DNA of 64,000 nucleotides from positions 337,572-401,571 of the forward strand of contig ML976682.1 of the NCBI GenBank assembly GCA_010015655.1. The letters are read 5' to 3'. The stretch comes from Bimuria novae-zelandiae CBS 107.79 (taxonomy: Eukaryota; Ascomycota; Dothideomycetes; Pleosporales; Didymosphaeriaceae). Below the pieces are notes generated by a model. It ran no database searches and had not been told where the DNA came from. It saw nothing but the letters and a program-made list of their open reading frames with translations. Positions within the stretch are counted from its first letter, which is position 1. Every line of letters begins with the position of its first letter. Both the position numbers and the translations under genes were made by a program. Of this stretch, positions 45,494 through 57,189 are shown one piece after another.

Positions 45494-46532
45494 AAGGTAG
45501 CCTTACTACTTTGTTAAGCGCCAGCTAGAGCTCCAAGTTAAGTTTAATTAAAAGTATAACTATAAGAGAGCCCTCTATAAGGATCCTAAGGTTATACAAG
45601 GCTAGTTCCGGCTTATAAAGAATACTAAAGCTAAGTATAGTATCCTGGATGAAGATACCTATAACTTTAACAAGACTAGCTTTATAATAGGCATAATATT
45701 AATAGGAGTAGTTATTACAGGCTCTAAGCGTTAAGGCAAGCTAAAGAGCGTGCAGCAAGGCAATTAAAAGTAAATAATAGCTATTTATAGCATTAACGCG
45801 ATAGGGTGGGCGATCCCACCCTTCCTTATCTTTTAGGGTAAGCACCACCTCTCTGCCTGGTACTAAGAGAAGGATCTACCTCGCGACTGGGTTCTCGCAG
45901 TCTCTAAGAATAGCTAGATAAATAACAAGCTTAGTCTATAGTGGCTAAAGCACTTTAACGCGCATATAAAAGAGCGTACTATTAGTAGCTATTAATTACT
46001 TATTATTAATAGCTACGAGAGCTATAACTCGCTCGAATTCTAGCAATACTATAAGGATAGGAAGATTATCACTCTCTATATGCCTCCATATTCGTCGCAC
46101 CTCCTGCAGCCACTAGATATAGGGTGTTTCTCGCCGTTAAAGAAGGCATATAGGCGCCAAGCCAAGGATCTAATGCGCAACTATATTACGTATATTACTA
46201 AAATTAACTTCTTACCTTATTTTATTACTGCTTTTAAGGCTATAATAACTTAAAGTAATATCTAAGGAAGCTTTTAAGGCGCTAGCCTTATTCCCCTTAA
46301 CCTAAAAGTAATAATATTAAAGCTTAACGTTCGTCTGCGTACGCCTTCGCCTTCTACTATACGCGATAGTACGTGGCAGTCGCAGACGCCTAGCAACACC
46401 CTAGAATTAGGGTCACAATCGACGCTGATGAAGGAGAGGATTTAGAGACACCTAGATAGCTCCCTAATAAGTATAGTTAAGGCGATTAAAAAGCTCGTGA
46501 AAGGCGCTAAGCTAATAGCGCATTCTCTAGTA

Positions 46533-48095
46533 TTACAACGGGTAAGCTTAAGAAGCCTGTTACTCACGTGATCTGCCAAGACGGTAGTGAGACGCTAGGT
46601 AAATCGGCTTCCGACGCTCCGAGTGCTCCATCTGCCCTTAACACCACGACGTCAACACCACATATCTCTATCAAATGTCTAATTTCTACGCTAAAAAAGG
46701 CTCTCTAAGGCTCTCTAAGGCCTAAATTACTGCTATTGTTATTCTTAGGTATAAATACAACTTTACCTTCCCTAAAATATTAATTAAATTAGGTATTACT
46801 AATAAGGCCACTAGCTAGGCCTATAGATATATTAAAATAATAATAAAAGGTGACTCGCTTAAAGATCTACTTACTATAATACTAGAAAAACGCGTTTATT
46901 TACCTAGCTATCTACTAAAGGTACGTAATAGCTCTAACCTAAGCGTAAAGCTATAGGATAATATTATTTAATTTAGTACTTACTATATGTATAAAGTAGT
47001 ATAGCATATCTATATAGAAGCTAGTATTAAGCTAAGCGAAAATACTATTCTTAAAATTACTAGGGAGCACCGCGACGACTATTATAATTACGCTATAACT
47101 TATAGAGTATAGCTAAAGAAACTAATACTTAATAGCAATAATAAGGATAACTAACTTAAATATTCTATATAGCTTAAGGCTAAATACAACCTCTACTTTC
47201 TATATATTATCTTTATGTGTTACGATAAGACGTTAAAGGCTATTAGTAGGCGTAATTTACGAAGTAGTAAGCAGAAGATCTCGTAACCTAAAAAATTTAA
47301 TAGTAATAAGTTTACGCTACTAAGTGCGCCTTTAAGTTTTAGCCTTATAATCTACGCTATAACGTTAATAGATACTACTTACTCTTACCTACGTCCCTGT
47401 ATTATATAGGCAAAGGACAATAACAAGAGCTATAAGGATCTAATATAACGCGTTACTTAAGTAAATAATAAAGTAAAAAAGGCTATTTAGGCTAAGCGAT
47501 CTCGCGCGAAAGTCTCTAGCACTATAAAAGAAGTACGCTAAGACTATTTTAAAGAAATAAGTATTTCTATACTACTACGCCGTACGCGATTATAATTAAG
47601 GTGCTACTATTTATTTAGTATAGGATAACGTACGCCTTTATACACTTAGCCTACGTTACTACTAGCTAGATATTAAGTAGTTAGGAATTAAGTTTGCTCC
47701 TTAACCTCTAAATTTACCTAATTTACACCTAATTAAGCGCTGTTTTGGGCAACTTAAAGGTTATCTAGAGAGTTATAACTGCCACTCTAGTTCTAAAGAG
47801 GCTAAGAAGGCAGCCGAAAAGTACGTACAAGATATATGGCAGCACGATGAGGAGATGAGGCAGTACATGGCCAAGAAGCTTTATCCTACGTACTTTTACC
47901 ATATTGCACACCAATGTGAGCAAGCAGGTGGCCAGAATAACTTCACAGCATAGCCAGATTATCTCAAAAGGCCTTATTTGGGCGTATTTTTGATGAAATT
48001 TGATGCGATTAAGATGCCGAAGTTTTGGTGTTGCAACCCCTACAAGAATCCCTGCATCACGTGAGTAACAGGCTTCTTGAGCTTACCCTTTGTAA
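46533..48095 (+). mobile_element. Tc1/mariner transposon inside F1
   Basis: Inverted repeats of about 40 bp (TTACAACGGGTAAGCTTAAG.. continuing to CTGTTACTCACGTGAT), flanked by TA (46531-46532, 48096-48097). Plus-strand transposase with many stops; it starts near 46676 (MSNFYAKKG). The closing D-x-E/D region is readable near 47685-47760 (LGIKFAP.PLNLPNLHLI, RCFGQLKGYLESYN), followed by an unusually clean stretch AAEKYVQDIWQHDEEMRQYM to 47950. The F1 frame is restored across the empty site (LIAHSLV + IKRNAKL). Confidence 0.82.
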
Positions 48096-48173
48096 TAATA
48101 AAGCGTAACGCTAAGCTTTAAGCTGCTAATAAGGCCACCATACAACGTAAATTGCATAAGAGAAAGCGACTAT

Positions 48174-50441
48174 CCCCCGCACTGTTAAAATCTGCCACAA
48201 ACAACGCGCTAATCAGCGTCTAGTCAATCTTAATACTAAATTTAAATTATAATGATGGCAATTTTTGTTTTATAGCCAAAATCAACCTTTTTTAAAATTA
48301 CTACTATATGCAAACATGCCAAATCCTGCGTCTATTATTAGCAACGATCCTAACTTCGTAAAATACACAAAATACTTACAAAAACAAGGTGTTTTACCTG
48401 ACTTACCGTCCACGCCGCCACCGCAATGGAGACCTCTTAAAATTAATAACCTACGTACTTTTAGAGTTGCTAATTTACTTAAGGATACTAACAGAGGCTC
48501 TCTAATTACCCTCTTTAACTTGTTTTTTAACGCTAAGGTTATAGAGTAGATTACACACTTTACTAACGATCGCGCTGCTTATGCGCACCCTTAGCTGCCC
48601 TTCGCGAGAGGCTAGAAACCTACGTCGCTAGGAGAGCTGTATACGTACTTTGCAATTATTGTATATATGGCCGTCCACAGAGAGCCATCGCTGGCAGAAT
48701 ATTAGAGTCGCGGTCACAAAAACGCGCCTACTTACAAGCTTAACGACTTTATAGGCTGTACGCGCTAGCACCAGCTAGATCGCTACCTATACACTATAGA
48801 AGTTAGTTAGACTTTTTAGTTACCTTTTGGCAAGGTGTAAGATCTCTTAGAGCTCCTCCGCGCGCGCTCTCTGTAGTACTAGCGCCTTAGCAAGCACCTC
48901 TACATTAACAAAACTATTACTAGATTTACTAGACGTGCTAGCGAGGTGGTAATTATTAAGATAAAGCCTACACCTAAGGGCTTTAAAATCTAGTGTCTAG
49001 TAAACAATAGAGTCGTCCTAAACTAGTTATTTTATGCCAAAGGCAAAGGCCGCGGCCTTATTAATTTACTAACCTTTACTAACGCTAACGCGCAGGCTTT
49101 TACACTTATAGAGTTAGTACCTATTACTCTTATCCTCGCTATTAACGCTAATAGTTAGCGCCTTTTTCCGTCGGGTCTCCACATTATGTGGGACGATAAT
49201 CTATTTAACACTATACCTATGCTTAAATACCTACAGCGGCAAGGCGTGGGTTACGCAGGAATAGTCTAGATAACTAAAATAATAACTAAAGAGACTTTTA
49301 AAGACGCTACGCGCGTAGAGTTACAAGCTAAAAACGTTAGCGTTAAAAGGCGCGCCCGCTAGAAGATAGTAAAGGAGCGCTTTTTAAGCAGCCTTATGCG
49401 TTTAAAAATGCAGTTTATAAAGCATATAGAGTGGGGAGAAATTAGATAAGACTTATTAAAGAGCGGAGAAGTCCTACAGGCAGCGTGGAGAGATAATTAG
49501 GTTATCCTTTTTGCCTCTACTATCGCAGAGCGTAAGTTTGTCGTCTTAACACTATGGCCTTGGCACGCTAACGATAGTCGCCACTAGCGATCTAAGTTAT
49601 TATAAAGCTCCGCCAACGCTCCAAAATGAGCCAAAACAACAAGGGGATCTTTAAAAAAGCCTTTAGTAACGAGCCTGTAAGGCTGCTAGGCATACCGCAG
49701 ATAATTAATAACTATAATTATTACAAAACTAAGGTTAATCGCTTTAATTAGACGAAGGCGTATTACTCGACCTAGTAAGTTAAGTATTATACCTAGCAAC
49801 CTTTACTCTACTTTCTACTTAACTTAACGCTTAATAACGCGTATAGGCTATCCTTATACTCTAACGCTGCCGCCGCTAAAAGAAGCGGCTACAAAAGGTT
49901 CCTATATAACCTTATTAAGCAGCTTTTCGACAGCGGGACGCGTCTCTGTAACGTAGGAGCAAAGCGCAAGAGATTAGACAACGTCGTTAACGCTGAGGAG
50001 AGCTCCTATCGCTCCGCAAACCTGTATAAATAGGCAAAGACTTGTGTACTTTATACGGAGCGTGGGCGACGCCAGCACAAGTCTCAGCCTCCCAGGGTAG
50101 CTCTAGGTTACGTTTAAGGCAATTTACAGTCTCCTTGACCTCCTTAGCGTACTCCGCGTACGCGCTTTGGGTGTAGTCTCTGCCAACTGCCTATATGTAG
50201 GCCTGAAGTACGCCCTAAGTGCTGGCAGGAGCACCTCCGCCAACTATAAATAATTAAGTTAATTAACACCACTAAGAGCTCAATTATTAAGTAATTTAAG
50301 TTAAGTACGAGTAAAAATGCAGATTGTATAAGAATCTACAGCCAAACTTTATAAATCTCGGTGTTTATGCAGAATCGGAGCTATCGTCCGATTGGCCACT
50401 AGCAAGAAGTCCGCCTGTGGCAGATTTTAACAGTGCGGGGG
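48174..50441 (+). mobile_element. piggyBac-like transposon, copy 2
   Basis: Ends CCCCCGCACTGTTAAAATC and complement at 50441, flanked by AT. Nearly the same sequence as copy 1, differing mainly by C/T and G/A changes. An open piece at 48317-48546 reads NPASIISNDPNFVKYTKYLQ and PPQWRPLKINNLRTFRVANL, the N-terminus of the transposase. The rest is broken. Its right end lies in the terminal repeat of F1. Confidence 0.87.
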
Positions 50442-50472
50442 ATGCCCGGCCACTCGCTATGCATGTACGTTA

Positions 50473-51733
50473 TACTTAAAATTTAAATAGTAAAGGTAGT
50501 AGTAGCTTTTATACTTTTTATTATAAGATATAAAGCATGCTAGCCTCTAAAGGATCTATACGTATATTAAGGTTAATTCTATTATTTTTAATTATAGTAA
50601 AGACTTCTCTTATATCTTTATAATCTTTGTGTGGATCCTTATTAAGCTACTACTATAGGAAAAGTAGTGTTATATAGTAGAGCTTTTTTATATTACTATA
50701 AGTTAATAGATCCTACGTTAAACTAGTAGGTTATTTAGTAAGTAATTAGGTTCTTACTACTATGTAGATAATTATTAAAATAGCTAACTTTATACTAATT
50801 AACTTACTATAAACGTAATTAGTAATTTAAATATATCTTTTGTTATAGACTTGCTATTAAAGTTACTTTTTTTCTACTCTTACCTAGCCTACTTACGAAA
50901 CCTCGCTATTATTAACTAAATATTATCTAATAGCGCTGTAACTATACACCTTTATAGCGATACCTCGCGGGCCTATATGGCGACTATATTGCCCTTGACG
51001 GGCATATGATTGGAGAACCGCACTAGTAACAATTTAGTATACTAAAAGTAGTACACATGGGCGTAGTTCAAGCACATAGTGTTCTAGCACCTCTAAGCAT
51101 CCCGTATTTAAATAGCTAGCTTATTACTTATCTAATTAATTACTATAATATCTAGTAGTTTAATAAGTTAGTAATTAGTAGTAGTAAATTATACTTAAAA
51201 GCCTTATAGGCTACTTACGCGTAATTAACTTAAAATAAATATTTAAAGCAACTTTAGTAGTAATACTAAGTTAAAATTTATATATATAGTAGCCCCTAAA
51301 GGTGCTAATTATAGTAACTTTTTTATGCTAGTTTTTACGTTAATAAAATATAAGTACCTCTTTTTATATTTAAAAGCGTTTACTATATAATTCTTTACTA
51401 AACTTTAATTTACATATATAATAATAGTAAGACTTTTAAGAAAGACTTTCGTTTAAATATTTATTTTTATAATAATACTATTATCCTCTCTTTACACCTC
51501 GTCCGCTATTCGGCTACTAAGTAGTTACTTATAATTACTATTTTTTACGCTATTAACTATTTCGTTATTATAATATACGTTATCGTAATACCTTATATAA
51601 TTATTATATAAAAAAATCTAGCTAGGCTAATAATATACTATTTTTTAAACATATTTTTTCTTGTTAATATCCTTATCCTCAAGTTAATTCACCTTAGCTA
51701 CTTTAGTAATAATTATATAATTAGTTTTATTTA
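50473..51733. other. AT-rich RIP-affected tract between F1 and F3
   Basis: No readable protein. Possibly the continuation of the tract left of F1. No gene or RNA recognised. Confidence 0.45.
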
Positions 51734-53602
51734 ACGTGTTTTATAAGCGAGCGGCCCATACAAGCGAGCGGCCCATACAAGCGAGCGGCCCACCCCACCA
51801 ACTTTTTATACCTTTACAGCAACCTATCTTAACAACACAATAAGATAATAGTATATAATTGCTATACTAGATTAAATAGTATCTATAATATCGTTCTTGC
51901 ATGTTTGCATGTTATGGCCAGTCTTCTTGCAGCGGCTGCAGCGTGTTAAAGCTTGCCGATTAGCACCTGATCGCGCCTTATCTTAACGTATTTCTACCTC
52001 TATTTGCTGCTTAACATCCTTTTAAGCGATAATCTTCTCTGCTTTTGCCTTTGTTAAGGTACCCTGCCTCTAGATCCGCTTCTTTTTACGCTGTTTACGC
52101 GTTATAACAGCTTTATTAGCCTTCTTAAGCCTCGCGATCTAATCGCGCATAAGCGTACTTTTATAAGCTATTACCTTAGCGCCCTTTTTAAGCTAATTAA
52201 GCGCTATAATAATAGAAGTAGGTAATAAGCTTTTATACCTTTAAATCCTATCGCGAATTAATATTAATTAAGCCTCTAGCTTACGCGCGTTACTTAGTAT
52301 TTTAGCTTCTTAAAGGGTAACCTTTAGTAGAGGCGGCGTTAGCGTACGAAGCTTAATATTAAGCTTTAATATTACTACCTCTAGGTCGTGTAGGACTAGG
52401 CTAGCGCCTTAAAAGCTTGCGTAGATATTTTCCTTTATAATTAACTGCTTGTAGGCTACGCAGAAGGCTAGTAAGAACTTTAGCTTTATAATATAGTTAA
52501 TATAGTCGCGCATTAGGCTCTTAATCTAGTGGCTATACGCGCGCTTTAACAGCGAAAAGTAGCTAACGTTAAGTAGCTATAAAAGGTGCGACAAATATAG
52601 CGGTATATAAAGAGTATAAATATTATTCTCCTTGTAGAGCTCTTAAAATTCAAGCAAGTTATAGCTCTTATAGCTATTAAGTATAAGTAGCTAGCGCGCG
52701 CCTACCCTATACTTTACTATATACTTAATAAAGTGCTTTAGCCACTCTACTCTAAGCTTATTAGTAGTTTAGCTATTATTACTAATAGCGAAAGCCTAGT
52801 CGCGCGGTATATTATCGTCCTGGTACTAAGTAGAGAGGTAATACTAGCTAGCAAAGATAATAAAGGGCAGGATTGCCTAGCCAGCAGCGCTAATTCTATA
52901 GATTACTATAGTCTACCTATAATTGCCTAGCTAGATAGCCTTTAGCCTGCCGCGTTTCTTTAAGCCTGTAATAATAAGCTAAGATAATATCTTGCCTATT
53001 ATAAAACTAGTCTCGTTGAAGTTATAGGTATCCTTATTATAGATACCATAGGTAGCCTTTATGCGCGCTATAAGCTTGAACTAAGCTCTAATAGTATCTA
53101 GATCCTTACATAGAGCTCTCTGCTAATTGTATAGTTAATTAAATTATGTAGTAAGATAATCTATTTGCTTAATAAAGTTGCGTAGCTACTGCTTACTAAC
53201 CTGTCTAGCGCCTCGCTTAGCGAGTAGCTTATCCGCCATATCTTGCATAGCACTTAGCGTGGGCGGAAATCCTTGCGAATCTAGGTTAAGTATATGCCTA
53301 ATAATCACCTCCTCTTCTATCTTAGTAAGCTTCTTTAATTTAGGCTAGTAATCGCGTCGCGTAGCAATTCCAGCGCGTTAGCGTTAAAGTGTTATTTAAG
53401 GGATAGTAAATGTGTGTGCTGCACCTTTTATAGACTAAATTTGGTTTTAATTAATAGCTAAGATTGTAAGGTGTATATTATCCTTAGCAGAGGCTAGTTA
53501 GGCCTGAATTAGGGGCGCCATAGTAGGTAGAAGTTTATGTGCTGCAAAAAGTTGGTGGGGTGGGCCGCTCGCTTGTATGGGCCGCTCGCTTATAAAACAT
53601 GT
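51734..53602 (-). mobile_element. pogo-like transposon F3 (degraded)
   Basis: Ends ACGTGTTTTATAAGCGAG (51734) and ACATGTTTTATAAGCGAG complement (53602), flanked by TA (51732-51733, 53603-53604). The minus-strand transposase is traceable over its whole length: a psq/CENP-B HTH (EEEVIIRHILNLDSQGFPP, MADKLLAKRG near 53215-53320), DDE region (YNFNETSFIIGKIL near 53000; LLILNSYKSYNLLEF near 52690) and a C-terminal CCHC zinc knuckle RCSRCKKTGHNMQTC at about 51910-51955. Many stops. Confidence 0.88.
51745..51795. repeat. three 17-bp iterons in the F3 left terminal repeat
   Basis: AAGCGAGCGGCCCATAC twice, then AAGCGAGCGGCCCACCC. The right end has two units. Confidence 0.95.
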
Positions 53603-53604
53603 TA

Positions 53605-54415
53605 CTATTTCTTATAAAAGTGCCCTTGTTTTTGCTTTTGAAAAGTTTTTTTTTAAAATAATTTTATTATACGCGACTTTTTAGCTACCTATATTACTTA
53701 AAGAATTTTTTTACCCCTCTTAAATATCTAAGTGCTTTTATATTTATAACTTTTAGCTAGTATTATAATAACCCTTAAAGATAATAGTAAGATATTATTT
53801 AAAGAAATTAATTTATATACAGTACCTAATTATATAGAAAAATAGGGGGGGGGGTCAAATAACGCTCAGGAAGCGGTTACCTAACAAGCGCCCAGGTCAC
53901 ATGGTGAGCGAGAATTTACGAAACCACCGATATAGCTATGCAGCTCTCGGCAGTCTTGGTGCTCCTCATCACCACCCGCACCGCTCGAGGCTTCAGTTAA
54001 TTACCAAGAGCAAATGCGCACTTGTATGTCTTGATGGTCTTGGAATATTGTCATGTGCACGTCATCTGGATGATTAAGTGCGGTACCGGGTCAGTAGGAC
54101 CCGAGGGGAACGCTGATCGGGGATACATAATGTGGAGACGGCTGCGCAATGACCAGCCCATGATTGGATGAAACATGGACGAAACAATGCTTGGGTTGTT
54201 TGACTTGGATGCGAAAAGGCTCTACTGTGCTAATTATAAGGGTGACAGGACGGAAGAACAAGAGCTTGCCTCACTCAATATGGATAGACCTTTGTGCCGA
54301 AAGCGAGTATGGCGAAATTGCAAGTGGCATGGGAACGAGGGTATATCAGTGATGGATGGCTCGCTGGTTGCCTGTCTATAGCACAGAAAGTATCGGGATT
54401 TTTGCAATAGCGGTT
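53605..54415. other. end of RIP tract and upstream region of the beta-helix gene
   Basis: AT-rich until a run of ten G at 53847-53856, which marks an abrupt switch to GC-balanced DNA. 53860-54415 should hold the promoter of the following gene. A short open frame at 54175-54378 has no recognisable similarity and is not called. Confidence 0.45.
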
Positions 54416-55670
54416 ATGGCGAAACTATCGATTGTAACGGCGGTCCTTGCGCTGCTTGGGATGGCGAATGCGCAGTGTGGCTCTGGGACGCCGCATGCGA
54501 AGGTCACGGGGTCGGGGAGCTCGTTTACGGCGTCCAAGGGGAGCAGTACCGTGTATACTGGGTCGGATTATCGCGCGGCGATTCAGGCGGCTGTTGATTC
54601 GATCGGTGAGTTGTTGTCCCCCTTCTTTCTTCTTTGGCGTTCTTTATACCTCTTGCACTGGTCGCCCTCCTTCACCTCGACAACGCGATGGATTGTGCTC
54701 TTCGAAATATTTAGCCCACTGACTCGACTCTTCTCCAGGCAGCGGCCAGCGCGTTTCTGTCATCGCCTCTGGAAGCATCGGAGCGAGCACGATCACCATT
54801 GGGAGCGGGAAGATCTTCGAAGGCTGCGGTACCATCAATGTCGCCAGTCGCTCCGGCAAGGGCGCGATTGAGAGCTTGAACACACAAGGCGTGCAGATCC
54901 CGTACTTGACCATGACGGGGAACCCCTACTTTGGCCTGAGGTTCTACGGCACGAAGGACCTCACCTTGGGCAAGATCACCATGAACCTCTCAGGCGGCCT
55001 AGGCAGTAAGTACAACCCCCCACCAAGAACAGAGCAACAAAGAACCAGACTAACGACACCAGTCCGCTTCGACCGCGACGCAGCCGCCAACTCCAACGTT
55101 AAAATGGACACCATCACCGTGACCGGCGCCAGCAGCCACGCCGTGGAAACCTGGAACATCAACGGCCTCACCATCAACTCCGTCATCGCAAAGGACGTTG
55201 GCGAAGCCGGTCTCCTCCTCCAGAAAACGACCAACGCGAAGGTCAAGCTTGTAGATGGCAATAATGTCGGCACCGGCACCGGCTACGCGACGCTCCGCTT
55301 CGCCAACAACAACGGACAGCTCGCCTCGGGCGCGTACACGACTAACGTCGTCATCGACAAAGTGGTCTCCCGCGGCGGCGGGCGCGGTGTCTTCTGCGTG
55401 TCCCAGTCCGGCGGCGCGACCATCGGCACCGTCAATCTGAGAGACAACACCAATAACGCGGTGTTGATTGAGAATTGTTATAATCTGAGGATTAACGGGG
55501 GGACTGTGAATGGAGGCGGGGAAGTGAGGATTAGTGCCCGCAGTGAGTTTCCGAATACGAAGGATATTTGGATTACGTTGAAGGTGGATGGGACGAGTGT
55601 GAGAGAGAGTCCGTGTGCGGATAATAGTAATTGGACGTTGAGTGGGAGTGGGGGGAGGAATATTTGCTGA
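54416..55670 (+). CDS. secreted right-handed beta-helix (pectin-lyase-fold) protein
   Basis: Three exons (54416-54605, 54739-55005, 55063-55670; GTGAGT..CAG and GTAAGT..CAG introns) give 354 residues in one frame. The start MAKLSIVTAVLALLGMANAQ is a clear signal peptide with AxA-type cleavage before QCGSGTP. The mature part is a repetitive beta-helix with short strands rich in T/I/V/N: GSIGASTITIGSGKIFEGCG, NVKMDTITVTGASSHAVETW, NGLTINSVIAKDVGEAGLLL, TNVVIDKVVSRGGGRGVFCV, NNAVLIENCYNLRINGGTVN. Six or more Cys, some likely bonded. No catalytic triad typical of GH28 could be placed, so the substrate is unknown; pectin or another plant or fungal wall polysaccharide is likely. The start is favoured over an upstream in-frame ATG because it begins the signal peptide. 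Intact and free of RIP although next to a repeat block. Confidence 0.8.
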
Positions 55671-56132
55671 GAAGGAGGCACGGTGGAGGAGAGGGTGGGG
55701 TTTCTTGTATATATATTTTTACGTACGAATCTGTATTTTGCATTTCGGGCCTCCCAACCCCGTTGGTCTACTGACCTAGTTCAGAATTCTCGCCATGCTG
55801 TGATCAAACCCAAACCTATGGTTTCTTACGAAACGTGTCGCAAGAGTCACCAGATGGACTGTGAAAACTACTATCATCATATACAACAAAAAGGACCTAG
55901 GAGCTCTTTCGAAAGGTATGAAGGGTGCAGGTAGACCAAAGAAAAGCAGAACGACAAGGACGGGAAACATGTAATGTATCATCCGTTAGTGCTTAGTGAG
56001 AAGTTCTGATGAATCAGGAACATGTCAAATACCACATGAAGTAAACATCTCTGTCGTTGTGGTTGGGGGCATCGCGAGCTCGCTCAACCGCCATGCGGAG
56101 GATTTTCATGTCCATCTGTTCCAAGTTAGCGA
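55671..56132. other. intergenic, convergent 3' ends
   Basis: Lies between the plus-strand beta-helix gene and the minus-strand kinase pseudogene. No gene recognised. Confidence 0.45.
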
Positions 56133-57189
56133 CTATGACCAGAGCATGTACAACCTGGGGACACACACGTGACCGAACGTTCTTGCGGCTTCTACCTCAC
56201 TGTTAATCGGATCTAATTGGCGACGCCATAAACTTGCGGGACGCTCTGGCGAAGTTATTAAGGGCTCGTTATCAGGCGAAAGATTGGCGGCAGCCTTATT
56301 TATAGGCCTTGTCCGAGCATCAATACTGGGTACCTGCATTCCATTGCCTCCCTGATCTATGACTCTGGGTTCTGTGGCATTGTTCATCGACGGGTTTCCA
56401 AGAGCCTTCTCGTTACGTTCTTCAGTCAAAGTAGACGCACACATATCGCAAAAGCCATAGACTTTGCCTATCCACAATGTTTCAGTTGTATCTTTGGCAG
56501 ATGGTCGATCTTCAGGGCTGAGCAGGAGTATTCGAAAGGTCAGGTCGGCAATCGAGCGGTCGGAACGATGGCCGCAATCTTCTACCAGGGACGTGTAAAC
56601 CTCTTAGAGGCACTCGTGGTAGCATAGTGAGCTGTCCGGTAGGGTGAACGCACCCAGAGCAGCATAGATTTCGAGGAAGACGCAGCCTAGAGAGAACACA
56701 TCCGATTTAGAGTTTCGAGGCTCCCACTCGTTAACTTCTGGGGCACAGTATTTTCGGCTTCTTGCAAGCGGTCTCCCAACAGTCGTACTTCCTGTCGCCG
56801 TGCGGTAATCCAACGAATAGCCGAAGTCCGTGTAAATCACTGATCCTTGATGGATTAATATATTTTGGGGCTTGATGTCTTTGTGCCTAACTTTGTGCTT
56901 GTGGATGAAGGACAAGGCGCTCGAGAGACAGCCAAACGAGGTCTCAAGGATGCGGCGGCCTTCCACGGGCACGGAGTCGCGCTCCCCTAAATCATGGAGG
57001 AATGCAGCCAGATCGCCTCGATCTGCTACCGGTGCCAATATAACCCCACCTCCCTTTTCGCAACGAACGTTTCGAAGATTTGGATGATGTGATGGTGAGG
57101 CCGGAGATGTCTGATAATCTTGATCTCGAGAGAGGAAGTTGGCGGACGCGCATTAATCGCGCTCATTGGTAGAGAACCCCACAACCCTA
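56133..57189 (-). pseudogene. protein kinase, N-lobe lost, with frameshift and nonsense
   Basis: Ser/Thr-type kinase remnant. From the 5' side: a helix-C-like stretch SSLEIKIIRHLRPHHHIIQI, then FETFVAKREVGL; at about 57035-57050 the frame shifts by one base into LAPVADRGDLAAFLHDLGE. The catalytic loop is present (VRHKDIKPQNIL), then TDFGYSLDY (DFG), KYCAPEV (APE-type) and SKSDVFSLGCVFLEIYAALG. A TAA at 56606-56604 after YHECL interrupts the C-lobe, which continues in the same frame (EVYTSLVEDCGHRSDRSIAD, LLLSPEDRPSAKDT) to 56133. The glycine-rich loop is missing; the remnant ends at the left end of pogo F4 (57190). So the F4 insertion, or a deletion at it, removed the N-terminus. Confidence 0.75.

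Larger units (their letters stand above)
38412..50470 (+). mobile_element. pogo-like transposon F1 with four direct nested insertions
   Basis: Ends ACGTACATGCATAGCGAG (38412) and its complement (50470), flanked by TA (38410-38411, 50471-50472). The plus-strand transposase is split by insertions. The psq/CENP-B HTH region at 38480-38790 (ARYYKR-type, NFTRYG) is followed after piggyBac copy 4 by IANFLLATRHN (41084-41128). After F2 and a solo LTR comes PYYFVKRQLELQVKFN (45494 on), then DEDTYNF (45649), LPRDWVLAVSKNS (45880), PPYSSHLLQPLDIGCFSPLK (46084-46143) and GAKLIAHSLV. After the mariner element follow KRNAKL.AANKATIQRK and KRKR (48098-48170), where piggyBac copy 2 cuts it. Without the inserts the element would be about 2 kb. 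The frame stays open across each junction apart from RIP stops. Confidence 0.88.

Noticed and set aside
38412..50470. Possibility that the 12-kb block is a Starship or other cargo-carrying giant element
   Set aside because: No tyrosine-recombinase (DUF3435) captain is recognised; all content between the ends is explained by ordinary transposons nested in a pogo element.
54164..54381. Small open frames upstream of the beta-helix gene (68 and 62 codons)
   Set aside because: Two overlapping frames with no motif; more likely promoter and leader sequence.
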